The notes beneath the pieces are model-generated. The model was not told the DNA's origin. It saw nothing but the letters and a program-made list of their open reading frames with translations, and ran no database searches. Positions 48,584-58,500 of a DNA stretch of 64,000 nucleotides are shown piece after piece (position 1 is the first letter of the stretch; every line of letters begins with the position of its first letter). Source of the DNA: Muscardinus avellanarius. Its lineage: Eukaryota; Chordata; Mammalia; Rodentia; Gliridae. The position numbers and the translations under genes were made by a program. Where the stretch lies: the NCBI GenBank assembly GCA_963383645.1, contig OY726572.1:73557002-73621001 (forward strand). Direction: 5' to 3'.

Positions 48584-49626
48584 TCCACTACCTTTTCCTG
48601 CTTATTTCAGTACTCTTCATATTTTTAGACCCAAGTGAGCATTTCTGTTTGGGAAGTCACTGCAAACCACTGCCAACACAGTGTGATACCATGCTTCTCT
48701 GAGCTCCTAGGATGCCCATTTCCAGCAGCATTGATTTGGTGATTAATCATAAACTAACCTGTGACAGTTTTCATATTGTGATATTGAACTATAATTTGTC
48801 TTTTTTATTGATATTTAATTTTTCACATTTTATTAACTTGGCTTTGTTTCAGATTAATTTTATGAAATGGCTTGTTGTACAGCAGATGGTTTCAAAATTG
48901 TATTCCACCGAACTCTAGGAATTCCTAGAAATACAGCCCAGGGGGTGGGAAGGAAGTAAACAGGCTGGTACTGGGGGGGTCTCCATCCGATGTAACGATT
49001 TGACCACCACAACTCTGCTTCAATCTGTTTTTTTTTAATATTTTGAACTTCTGTATTGAGTAATTTCTGAGGATAATATTGAAGCTAATGATGTTTGAAA
49101 ATGCTGTACATGGAGAACAGGAACCCAGACTCAGAATAAAGAGAATTGTGTTTTAGGTACAACTTTAATCCTTCCTGCTCCAGGTTTTACTTTACTCATT
49201 TTTAAAATGAGAAGGGTAATGTATATAACCTCACATCCTTTCTACTGTAATAGACTCAGAACCTATGAAAAGCAACTTCACTGTAAGAGTAGTATTTTAT
49301 TTTTTACTTTTTTAAGCTCTTTCTACAAAGGGAATGTTGACTTAGGAAGTTCTTTTACCAAGTTGCTTGCAGTTTTTTATTCGCAGCCATGCCAGAATGT
49401 TTCACATATGGCACATTAATTACATGATAATTAAATATGGAGAAGGAAAATTATATTTTACGTTTCCTCTTGATCTAAACACTATATGAAGCATTAGCTC
49501 GCCTTTCGTTCCTTTATTCCACTTAAGAAATCTTCATTAGCATAGGACCAGAAAGATTTATAATTTCTAAAACACAAAAATATATTACCTTCAGAAACTA
49601 TAGAATTAAAGAAATTGTTGGGTGTA
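48476..49626. other. Intergenic, isolated poly(T)
   Basis: A 27-nt T-run at 48553-48579 has no SINE or L1 that I can see beside it. The rest is unassigned. Confidence 0.45.
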
Positions 49627-49637
49627 CAAGAAATTTA

Positions 49638-49944
49638 ATTTTATTTTTGTGGCTCTGTGGATGGAAACCAGGGGCATTCTATCTCTGAGGCAGTCCTATC
49701 TTCCTTCCTTCCTTCCTTCCTTCCTTCCTTCCTTCCTTCCTTCCTTCCTTGTTCTTTTTGCGGTACTGAGGGTGAAACCGAGGGGCATTCTACCTCCGAG
49801 CTAAACCCCCAGCCCTATCTTTATTCTTTATTTTTTGAAACAGGGTCTCACTGAGTTGCAAAGGGCCTCACTGCATAGCTGAGGCTGTCCTTGAACCGCA
49901 ATCCTCCTGTTTCAGCCTCCCGAATGCTGGGATTACAAGTGTGC
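49638..49944 (-). mobile_element. Composite SINE with (CTTC)n inside
   Basis: On the minus strand: full B1-dID (49760-49944), then a GAAG repeat (plus-strand CTTC run at 49692-49750), then a second ID-like unit (49640-49690). One direct repeat, 'acaagaaattt' / 'acaagaaatta', brackets the whole unit, which suggests a single insertion carrying two ID units. Confidence 0.85.
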
Positions 49945-49955
49945 AACAAGAAATT

Positions 49956-50457
49956 AAAAAAAAAAAAAAGGTGAAGGCTATATGTTTGCAGAAAGCAAAA
50001 GCATGCTGTTTATTACATCAACCTTTTAAATCAAGAATCTTTTCAAAGTAGGGCAGCCCCATAAAGGCCAGCAACAAGTGTCATTACTTTAAGTAAGGCT
50101 GATAGAAGGTATTCTTCTCACCTTGTTTTGAAGATCACATCTACAAGTCTTTATGGACATCTTCTATAGTTGTCGCTATAGGAAAATTCTGTCTGAAAAG
50201 CAGAAAAATTTAAAGCCTGAAATATACCTAGTCTGTATCCGGCCAGTAAGTTACAACTTGGGATTTTATTGGAAGCCATAGTGAAATAGATCAATGTCTG
50301 AACTTTAGCAGACAATGGTAGTGTGTTCCTCAGCAGGTGCCAGCCAAGATCTAAAGTCCACAGAGGAAGGACCAAGAGGTTCAATAAAGTAAACATAGAG
50401 TCAAGAATTTTTAAATTCTTCTATGTTTTATTTTAGAAAACAAAACAAACCAGAGAC
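49956..50457. other. Possible pseudogene 3' UTR
   Basis: Unique-looking sequence just downstream, on the minus strand, of the G-alpha retrocopy. On that strand it carries AATAAA-like motifs ('caataaaatccc', 'gtaataaacagc'). It may be 3' UTR of the parent mRNA; this is inference only. Confidence 0.3.
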
Positions 50458-50673
50458 TTTTTTTTTTTTTTTATGGTACCAGGGATTGAACCCAGGGGCT
50501 TTCTACCTCTGAGCTATACTACCAGCCTGATTTTTTTATTCTTTACTTTAAAATAGGGTCTCATTAAGTTGCAAAGGGCCTCACTAAGTAGCTGAGGCTG
50601 TCCTCAAAATAAGATCCTCCTTTCTCAGCCTCCCAAGTACTGGGATTATAAGCATGCATCACCATGCGTGGAA
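50458..50673 (-). mobile_element. B1-dID SINE
   Basis: 'taccagggattgaacccagg' to 'attataagcatgcatcacc', poly(T) at the tail side. Flanks AACCAGAGACT / AACTGGAGACT suggest a target-site duplication with two changes. Confidence 0.93.
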
Positions 50674-50721
50674 AACTGGAGACTACTAAAAAATACCAAA
50701 AACAATTTTGAAATAGGGAAT

Positions 50722-51577
50722 CTAATGTGCATCTGTTTTGGGTCATTGTTGAAAAAGAATAGCATCTTCTTATATCACAGAAAAGAAGGTTGCTGATTTC
50801 CATGTTAACAGTACCTGTAAACTGGTGATTTAAAGGCTTCTGCGTCAGATCCTGAATTCTGTTATGAAACTATTCCATGGGAATTTTTAGCTGCTTATTA
50901 AGCAGTATGGATTCCCTCCAATTTCAATAAATGATCTTTGATATTCACCATTTGCCATTTTTCTCAACCAAGTCTGTCTGGTTCAAGAAGGAAATTATGG
51001 AGACATTGCTGAAAACCTGGTTATTGACAGTTATTTAAAAAACGATCATTGATTCTGTTATGCGATTCAGTCCATTGATCTTCAGTGGTTACCTGGTCAA
51101 ATTCCCTTTGAAAAACAGAGAAAAGTATTGATAACACACTGTGAAAGCAAAGCATTCCAGCCAGTGTTTCCCTTTGAACTTTGTCCAGCCAGCTACATCA
51201 AACAGTTTGAAAGACACATTTTCAATTTAAAGTTGTACACATGGATGCTCCTGGCAAGTTTTCTGACACACAGAGCCCTGCGATAGAATGCAGTCTGTTT
51301 CTCCAAGTTGATCCATCATGAAGAAAATTGTTTACAGATGCACCCAAATGAAATTATATTGATCATAGAGATGCTATATTGCCTCTGTCCATCCAAAACG
51401 CTCTCATAAAAGAACGGTATTATTAAAAACAAAACCTCAGTGTCCACTATAGTCAGGTTCCTTGCAGTTCTCTGGGTGGTGAGGTGCCCAGCGCCATAGT
51501 TTTTTGTCCACTGAATTGGTTTCAATATCTCCCTGAGGAACAGGAAACTTCTCTTGAGCATTTGTAGGTACCCTAGT

Positions 51578-51628
<51 letters not shown>

Positions 51629-51805
51629 CACGTTGTGATCGGGAGTAGGGAATCCTGCAGCTGAATAATCCAAATCTGCCTCAAGGTTGGTAGACTTGCC
51701 CCTTTTTCCCTGACCAGTGTGGGAATCCTGAGCCACTTTCTGTAGATCTGGCTTTTCCTGAGACTGACATGTACGACGTTCCAAGAGGACTCTGCATCAG
51801 TTAAT
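50722..51805 (-). pseudogene. Processed pseudogene of a G-alpha 12/13 subunit
   Basis: Intronless copy of a heterotrimeric G-protein alpha subunit mRNA, closest by eye to GNA13. The parent is a membrane-associated GTPase that couples receptors to RhoGEFs. Collinear blocks on the minus strand: CQSQEKPDLQKVAQ; a P-loop remnant GQGKRGKST (51689-51715); NAQEKFPVPQGD; DQLGETDCI; the DVGGQ motif as DVAGW (51185-51199), so the catalytic Gln is lost; LNRITES; NNQVFSNVSIISFLNQTDL, where the NKxD guanine motif reads NQTD (50972-50983); HQFTGTVNMEISNLLF near the C-terminus. Blocks fall in all three minus frames, with stops and frameshifts. About nine codons are lost after the P-loop, and a 47-nt A-run interrupts the frame. 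At about 1.08 kb it spans nearly the whole 377-codon family length without introns, hence a retrocopy. NVFSNVSII-type and DKLGE-type blocks favour GNA13 over GNA12. The 5' start is approximate. Confidence 0.88.
51579..51625. repeat. 47-nt poly(T) inside the pseudogene
   Basis: Pure T on the plus strand, so A on the coding strand of the pseudogene. It falls just after the NVIK codons of the parent frame, where an AAA lysine codon probably seeded slippage. Confidence 0.97.
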
Positions 51806-51849
51806 ATTGTTTGGAATAAAAAATAAAATACAGGGCATCCATTTTGGAG

Positions 51850-51970
51850 GAACAGATCTGAGCTTGAACCTTGGCTGAGACAAAAGAAAATGTGACCAGG
51901 TTACTTAACCTTAGGTAATGTCAGTGAACATGTCTTCAAAACAGAGATAATCCTCAGTGTCTCAACACTA
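51850..51970 (+). mobile_element. MIR SINE fragment
   Basis: 'agatctgagcttgaaccttgg', 'gaccaggttacttaacctta', 'aaaacagagataatcctcag'. Confidence 0.75.
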
Positions 51971-52765
51971 TTAGCACCAAATGAGAATATTAGACTGAGT
52001 GGTCAGTTCAATCTTTGTCACTTAGATATGTGAACAGTTTCACCTTCCTTTTATTTTTGGACTTATTTGCGAATGACTTTGGACTTCTTTTCCTCAGAAT
52101 CAATGATATAAAAGTTTGTTACCATTTAGGCTCTGAATACATCTCCAGATGAGATCCAATATTTGTTAGTAATAGCAATTTCAATACAATAAATTACCAA
52201 TTAAAAATGTTAAGATATCTAGCTCTCATTGATTTTTTAATGCTCAGCCACATTTACCTGGAGAAAAGAAGAGGAACTCAGAATAAAGGGGCAAGTGAGA
52301 TTCTGTGAAGAATGGAAATTTTCTCTATTTTTATATCACGCATTTAGTGATGATTGTAGCAGTGCTTATAATTTTCAAGCCTGAGAATTTAAGTGTCAAC
52401 GCTTTTATGTCGTTAATCCATTAATATTAAAGTACCCATATTTATATATTCAAAAAGTTTTATTCTCTATATTAGTTTGACACTAAAGATTTCAGAATAA
52501 GAATCTCATCACTTTGGTAGTTGGGACTCATATAGAGTATATCTGAGATTAAATCCCTTAAGGGCATGTATTAGCATATCTGTAATTAAATTTATGAAAC
52601 ATATATGTTTATTTATCCCTAGATGATATCACTCTTTCTTGGTGCTTGCTTTTCTCTCATGCATAAACATACAACTTCACTGAACCTTGAGTCTTTTGTG
52701 AAATATGTGGATCAGTTATTTATAGAATTTAAATATAAGTTCTTAGGCATTTAAAATTGTCTTAA
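51971..52765. other. Intergenic, no gene seen
   Basis: Unique-looking AT-rich sequence. Confidence 0.45.
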
Positions 52766-52929
52766 GGCAGGCATGGTGGCACATGCCTACAACCCCAGAA
52801 CTTGGGAGACTGAGACCGAAGGATCACGGGTTCAAAGGGTCCCTCGGTAAAATAAATAAATAAATAAAAAGTGCTGACTTATTGCTTGGAGGAGGAATGG
52901 TCCTGGGGTCAATTTATAGTACCCAAAAC
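52766..52929 (+). mobile_element. B1-dID SINE, middle deleted
   Basis: B1 start ('ggcaggcatggtggcacatg') present, the centre from the A box to the linker shortened, (AAAT)n at 52849-52868 before a worn ID half. Confidence 0.75.
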
Positions 52930-53042
52930 GAACCAACTAAAGTATTAACTACTTTTTTGCTAAAAAACAACACTAATTTTTTTTTTACTTCCACATGATT
53001 TTTGAATCCTCATTTGGTCAGGTATATAAATGTTAGTGGTTT

Positions 53043-53322
53043 GCTAGGTGTGATGGTGCATGCCTGTAATCCCAGCATTTGAAAGGCTAAAACAGAAAAA
53101 TCAGGTTGGAAATAGCCTCAGCAGTTTAGTGCAACTCTCAGCAACCTAGTGAGACCCTGTCACCAAGGACTGTGTGCAAGTATGTCCCTATCACTCTGAA
53201 GTGTATTATGATGTGAGATTTTAGTGCACCAATAAAAGTATTTGAAGCAAAACCAAAAAAATATTAAAACATGAAACGGCCAGGGTGTAGCGTAGAGGTA
53301 GAATATTTATGGATTCAATACC

Positions 53323-53326
<4 letters not shown>
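53043..53326 (+). mobile_element. B1-dID SINE with an insert
   Basis: B1 half to 'gagaccctgt' at 53160, then a foreign piece with an A-rich tail (53161 to about 53278), then the ID half ('ggccagggtgtagcgtagagg') and a (CA)n tail. Confidence 0.85.
53161..53240 (+). mobile_element. L1 3' tip inside a SINE
   Basis: 'tgtgcaagtatgtccctatc' and 'tttagtgcaccaataaaag' resemble the last 80 bp of the local L1 lineage, followed by an A-rich stretch. Confidence 0.6.

Positions 53327-53374
<48 letters not shown>
53327..53374. repeat. (CA)n microsatellite
   Basis: About 23 CA units grown at the SINE tail. Confidence 0.96.
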
Positions 53375-53379
<5 letters not shown>

Positions 53380-54009
53380 GTGGTATTTTAAGGTGTTCCT
53401 TCCAGGTCAGTCGTGTGACACTTTGCTTGTGTTCATAACAGTTTTGCTTTATGTCATCATTTAGCACTAAATACATTTGCTGTTCTAAAAATGAAAAAAT
53501 CCAGGTTTAATTCAGTTCCTATGTTTAGAAAAATGATCTCTGTGTATGTTTTTTAATGTAATACTAATAAAAATATAACATTGACACCACTGAAATATCT
53601 TTTATTGTGGCTTAAGACGATCTTATGGGACATTGACGTTAGCAATATTTTCAATATTTCAGGAAAGCTAGTAGCAGCTATGCTTTTATAGCATGCACTA
53701 AAGTAAGAACAAATAAAAGTCTCTTTCATTGAAATTCTAAAAGCCTGGTGTAATGATGCTTATGATTTTATGGGGATCAAAAGTTTCAAATTGACCATCA
53801 TTAACAATTTTTTAAGTAAAGTAGATTGATTAATGAGGCTTCATCATTAAACGGCAAAAGGGTTCTTGTTTGTGAAAGGTTTAGAAAATGTTCAGTGGTT
53901 GCAATGGGATTGCTGTCCACTATCTTGTTACCTGCTAGTAGTGTTACTAGTTGCTTAATGAATGCAGCTAAGAATTTAGTTAAAATTCTGATGCTGTACT
54001 ATCAAATAG
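53375..54009. other. Intergenic, no gene seen
   Basis: Unique-looking AT-rich sequence; a 62-residue frame at 53826-54014 has no recognisable motif. Confidence 0.45.
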
Positions 54010-54552
54010 CTTAGTGGGCTGAATAATAGTCCCTCAAAGACTTCCATCTCTGATCTCCAGAGCCTGTAAATATATCAATTAGCATGGCAAAGGGGTTTTT
54101 CCAGATGTGATTAAGACTAGGGACCTTGAGATAGGGAAGATTATCCTGTATTATCTAGATGGGCCCAATGTCATCCCATGAGTCCTTGAAAGCAAAGAAT
54201 CTTTCTTGGTGCTGGTCCAAATTAGATATGAGAAGGGCTTGCTGTGGAAATGACTCCACCCACTTTCTGTCTTTAAAGATCGGGAACAGAAGTCATAATT
54301 TAGTAATGCAGTAGTCCCTAGAGTCTAGGATTGACTCTCAGCTGAAAATTCAGGTGGTCCCTTGACCCGAGGAACTGAACGTAGCTAATAAACCAATTAA
54401 GAAGAAAGTTGGATCCTTCATTACAGTTTCCAGAGACAAATGCAACCATGGTAACCCCTTAACTTTGGCCCAAACATGAGACCCACATCAGATTTGCTTA
54501 ACTCACTGACTTTGTGGCAATTTGTTATGGCTGCAATAGAAAACTAATACAG
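54010..54552 (+). mobile_element. MLT1-type MaLR LTR
   Basis: 'gggctgaataatagtccctc' at the start, 'ccagatgtgattaagactagg' and 'tagatgggcccaatgtcatcc' inside, ending 'ttgttatggctgcaatagaaaactaatac'. About 540 bp with no internal retroviral sequence beside it, so a solo LTR. Exact subfamily not assigned. Confidence 0.85.
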
Positions 54553-54629
54553 AGTATAATAATTTAATTCATATTGTCAGAGAGACAAAAGAGAAATGAA
54601 ATGTAATGAAATGAAGAGATTCCAAATGA

Positions 54630-54631
<2 letters not shown>

Positions 54632-54663
<32 letters not shown>
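54632..54663. repeat. (TA)n microsatellite
   Basis: About 16 TA units. Confidence 0.94.
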
Positions 54664-54668
<5 letters not shown>

Positions 54669-55753
54669 AAACATTGCCTAACTTTTGTAATCTAAGCTCA
54701 ATAATCTTTTTTCTATAATTGTATTTCCTGATGGATGGATAATGTTGGTAAATTGCTACAGATACACATGCATGAGGAAAAAATTCAGAACCATCGATTC
54801 TATTAAAATTCATTTATAGCTTTGAGTTCTGATGCGCAGTGGCTTGATTTTACTCCCTTTGTTTCTTTTTCTTTTCAAAAGGTCATATTTAGTGAGTTTC
54901 TCAAGTATATGTTCCTTGGGTAACTTCTTGATAGCCACTTTACAAAGCGATGGATGTTGAGCCCGCATCTCAACCATTATTGCAAGGTGAATATATATTG
55001 GCTGAACTTTCACATGGAAATCAAGGCCCCTCCTACCCTTGTTGTTCAACCTTCTCTTAGAGCCTACACCTTAGAGGAGGATCACATCATATGTTATTCT
55101 TAATTTTATACTGGTAAAGATAGTTTTAAGAAAAGTTACATTCATTAGCTTTTGCTTATGAGTTTGAATTTACTGCATTTTGGAGTTTATCTTTTTTTTT
55201 TCCCCCTCTAGGGTAAAAAGAAAAAAATGAAAAGACCATCATGAGTTGACTAGTTCTTTTGTTCTTATTTCTTCACCTCACAGTGATTAGTCATTTCTAT
55301 GCAAAAATTAAAAAAAAAATCTTGCTTAATATTATGAGCCTGTGCAGCATAAGATGCCTCTTCATTATCCAGCAGAAAGGAAGGCTAGTGAAAAAATGGA
55401 ATTGAAATATGTGTGTGCAAATGAAAGGAAGCCAGTGGAATAATCAGTTTTTTCATTATGACATCACTTTCCTGGCAAAAATATACATAGCAGCACAAAT
55501 ACATATATTTTCTTATTCTAAACTATATATGAAATTAACTTTCACATTTTGTATCTTAAGAATCTATCTCTGTTATGATTTAGAGAATGCAGTCAGTGTG
55601 GCTTCTTTGGTATGCAAACACAGAACTAAAGAATTTTTAAGAGTGAAGAAATATAGCTGTATACGTCAACATGGTAATCAAAATAAGAATGAAAACATAG
55701 ACAGATTGTTAGCAAACCATTTAACCTAGTTTGTGACTTAAGAGTGGGATCCT
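54664..55753. other. Unassigned, odd minus-strand frame
   Basis: Minus-strand frame 54810-55049 encodes 79 residues rich in K/R/L, with a less random look than its neighbours (FHVKVQPIYIHLAIMVEMRA). I recognise no family and see no poly(A) tail. The rest is AT-rich with nothing recognised. Confidence 0.35.
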
Positions 55754-55950
55754 AGCCACATGCAGTAGTGCATGCCTGTCATCCAAATACTTGGGAGGCT
55801 GAGACAAGAGAACCGCAGGTGTTCAAAGCCAGCATCAGCAATTCAGTGATGCTCATATCAACTTAGATGCTATTTTCAAATTAAAAAAAAAAATAGGGCT
55901 ATGGGTATAGCTTGGAGGTAAAATGCCCCTGGATGGTTCAATCCCCAGCA

Positions 55951-55952
<2 letters not shown>
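55754..55952 (+). mobile_element. B1-dID SINE, worn
   Basis: 'agccacatgcagtagtgcatg' start, 'gggctatgggtatagcttgg' ID half; passes into (CA)n. Confidence 0.88.

Positions 55953-55999
<47 letters not shown>
55953..55999. repeat. (CA)n microsatellite
   Basis: CA run at the SINE tail, followed by an A-run. Confidence 0.96.
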
Positions 56000-56076
56000 A
56001 CTAAAAAAAAAAAAAGAATTTGGATTCTAACCTAGCCTTCCTTTTCTACTAGGTATTTGCTTTGGAGGAATTTCTT

Positions 56077-56300
56077 TTTTTTTTTTTTTTTTTTCTGGGT
56101 CAGGGGATGGAACCCAGAAACATTTGACCTCCGAGCTACACCCCTGCCCAATTTTGTATTCTTTATTTTGAAACAGGGTCTCACTGAGTTGCAAAGGACC
56201 TTACTAAGTAGCTGAGGCTGTCCGTGAACCTCCATCCTCCGGTCTCAGCCTCCCGAATGCTGGGAATGCTGGGATTACAAGCGTGAGCCACCACACCCAG
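56077..56300 (-). mobile_element. B1-dID SINE with perfect 17-bp TSD
   Basis: CTTTGGAGGAATTTCTT is present at 56060-56076 and 56301-56317 without mismatch. Full-length body with poly(T) at the tail side. One of the youngest insertions in the window. Confidence 0.97.
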
Positions 56301-56324
56301 CTTTGGAGGAATTTCTTAAACATT

Positions 56325-56475
56325 AGAGTGCCTCAGTTTCCTTCTGCATAAAATGGGAATAATAACTGTTCTTACTTTACAATTTTTTTTGGAGAATTAG
56401 TGTTAAGAAGTAAAGCTTTAAAATATTGTTAGGTACAAGATAATGTCCCACAAATATTAGCTATTATTATTTTAA
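56325..56475 (+). mobile_element. MIR SINE fragment
   Basis: 'gtgcctcagtttccttctgcataaaatggg', 'aataataactgttcttac', then the MIR 3' part; directly beyond the SINE target site. Confidence 0.8.
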
Positions 56476-56488
56476 TTTCAATCTGTGA

Positions 56489-56492
56489 ATGT

Positions 56493-56531
<39 letters not shown>

Positions 56532-56534
56532 TTT
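56489..56534. repeat. (ATTT)n microsatellite
   Basis: TTTA tetranucleotide run forming the tail side of the following minus-strand SINE. Confidence 0.95.
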
Positions 56535-56714
56535 TTGGTGGTACTAGGGTTCCTGGAAAGCCTTCTACCACCGGGCTACACTCCCAGACCTATTTTATAT
56601 TTTTATTTGGAAACAGGGTCTCTTAAACCAGTGAGGCTGGCTTCAAACCAGCGCGATCCTCCTGTCTTCGCCTCCCAAGCGTGTGTATTACAAGTGTGCG
56701 CCACCAAGCCCGGC
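56535..56714 (-). mobile_element. B1-dID SINE, short subfamily
   Basis: 'ggtggtactagggttcctgg', 'gggctacactcccagaccta', 'gtctcttaaaccagtgagg', 'aagcccggc'. Confidence 0.94.
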
Positions 56715-56784
56715 AGCTAGTTTCTTTTTTATATTTAACTGCTAAATACCCATCACAAAGATGGTAAAATTATGTAAACTCTGA

Positions 56785-56885
56785 CATTTAAAAAAAATTT
56801 ATTGGTGCATTTTAGTCATACATCTTAATGGAGTACAAGATGGTAGAGGCATACATGCACACATCACTCAATTAGCCTTTATCCA
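56785..56885 (-). mobile_element. L1 3' tip, about 100 bp
   Basis: Only the last part of the local L1 ('ttattggtgcattttagtc', 'tacaagatggtagaggcat', 'acacatcactcaattagcc'); an extreme 5' truncation. Confidence 0.85.
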
Positions 56886-57257
56886 ACTTTGACATATTTT
56901 TAAATTTTTTCTGAATACTTTAAAGCATTGAATTTTATCTTTTTATGCTAAAATATGCATCTCTTTAAAAATTGGTGCAATATGGATTAAAGAATAACCA
57001 TGGTGCCATTATCTCACCCAACACAAAAACTCATTTCTTGCTTGCATCTCATAGTCAGATCTTGACTAGTTTTTGAAGTTTGTCTTAAGGATAATATTTG
57101 TATAGTTATTTTAGTCAGAATCCAAACAATTTCCCATATAACATACATTGTCATATCTTTTAGGGCCTTTGTCCATCTCTCCTCTTTTTAAAGTTAGTCT
57201 TATTGAGGCATAAATTATATCCAGTAAACTTTACTACTTTTAGGTTTAAAGTTCTGT

Positions 57258-57260
<3 letters not shown>

Positions 57261-57293
<33 letters not shown>

Positions 57294-57473
57294 GTGGTAC
57301 TGGGGTTCCTGGAAACCCTTCTACTTCGGGCTACACTCCCAGACCTATTTTATATTTTTTCATTTGGAAACAGGTTCTCTTAAGAAAGCGAGGCTAGCTT
57401 CGAACCAGCGCAGTCCTCCTGTTTCTGCTTCCCAAGCACAGGGATTACAAGCGTGTGCCACCACGGCCAGCTT
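57261..57473 (-). mobile_element. B1-dID SINE, short subfamily, in L1M
   Basis: Includes a 32-nt poly(T) (57261-57292), so a 32-nt A tail. Flanks aaagttctgtggatttt / aaagttttgtggatttt are a 17-bp target-site duplication with one mismatch. Confidence 0.95.
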
Positions 57474-57652
57474 AAAGTTTTGTGGATTTTGACACAAGTA
57501 TAGAGTTGTGTAGCCTTCACCACAATAATAAATTTCTCTGATACTTTTTAAGTCAATCTCTACCTTTTTGCTTTAGTTTCTTGCAGTACCTGACCTGTCT
57601 TCCTGTCCTGTTAATTGTATCTATACCCAAATATGATTAAAATGTAATCATA

Positions 57653-57890
57653 GACAGGTGTGGTGGCATGCCCATTAAACCCAGTTTTGGGGAGGCTAAG
57701 ACAGGAGGATTACAGGGTCAAAGCCAGCCTCAGCAACTTAGTGAAACCTTCACAATTTAGTGAGACCCTGATTCAAAGTAAAAAAAAAAAAAAAAAAAAA
57801 AAGCAGAGACTGGGGGTGTAGCTTGGAGGTACAATATGTCCTCGATGATGCAATGTCTAGTGCCAAGAAACAAACAAACAAAAAGTAGAA
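57653..57890 (+). mobile_element. B1-dID SINE in L1M
   Basis: 'gacaggtgtggtggcatgcc', a poly(A) linker of about 23 nt between the B1 and ID halves, 'gggggtgtagcttggaggta', (CAAA)n tail. L1M sequence resumes after it. Confidence 0.92.
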
Positions 57891-58500
57891 TCATATACTT
57901 TATATCCTTTGGAATCTACCTTCTTTCACTTATTTTTTAAATTTTTTTATTTTTAACTTTATGGTGGTGGTGTGTGTATTAGTAGCTTGTTCCTTGTTCA
58001 TAACTAAGCATTATTTCATTGTGTGAATGTTGCCGGCAGTTTATTTAGCTATCATCACTTGATGGTTATTTGGATTACTTTGTCATTTGGCTTGTTTTAG
58101 ATTTGAGTTAAAATTAGGATCTTGAGATGGGGAGATTAAATAAAGCTGATAAACATGATAGAAATATAGGATTTTGTGTGAGTTTATGTCTTCATTTCTT
58201 TTGGGTAAATGCCTAGAAATAGTTTCCTAAGTCACATAGTTTCTGTTTGTTTAGCTTTATGCAGAACCACCAAACTGTTTCTCACACTGGCTCTACCATT
58301 TTGCATTCTTCAAGGCACCATAAGAGAATTCCAACAGCTCCATATTTTTGCCAACAGTTATTTTTGGAATTTTAAGAAATATTATTTAGCCATTGTAATG
58401 GAACATGGGATGGTATCTTATGGTTCAGTTTGCATTTTCTAATTACTCATGACCTTGAGAACCTCTCAGTGTCCTTGCTCATCTTTTAATGGTTTTCCCA

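Larger units (their letters stand above)
56890..58500 (-). mobile_element. Old L1M-type LINE fragment
   Basis: Antisense L1M 3' UTR and ORF2 end: 'attgaggcataaattatat', 'tgtagccttcaccacaataa', 'ggaatctaccttctttcac', 'gggtaaatgcctagaaatag', 'ccaaactgtttctcacac', 'catgaccttgagaacctc'. Two younger SINEs interrupt it. Confidence 0.8.

Noticed and set aside
50722..51805. Possibility that the G-alpha-like region is exons of a working gene
   Set aside because: Stops and frameshifts in every frame, loss of the catalytic Gln and of the NKxD lysine, and a 47-nt A-run in the frame.
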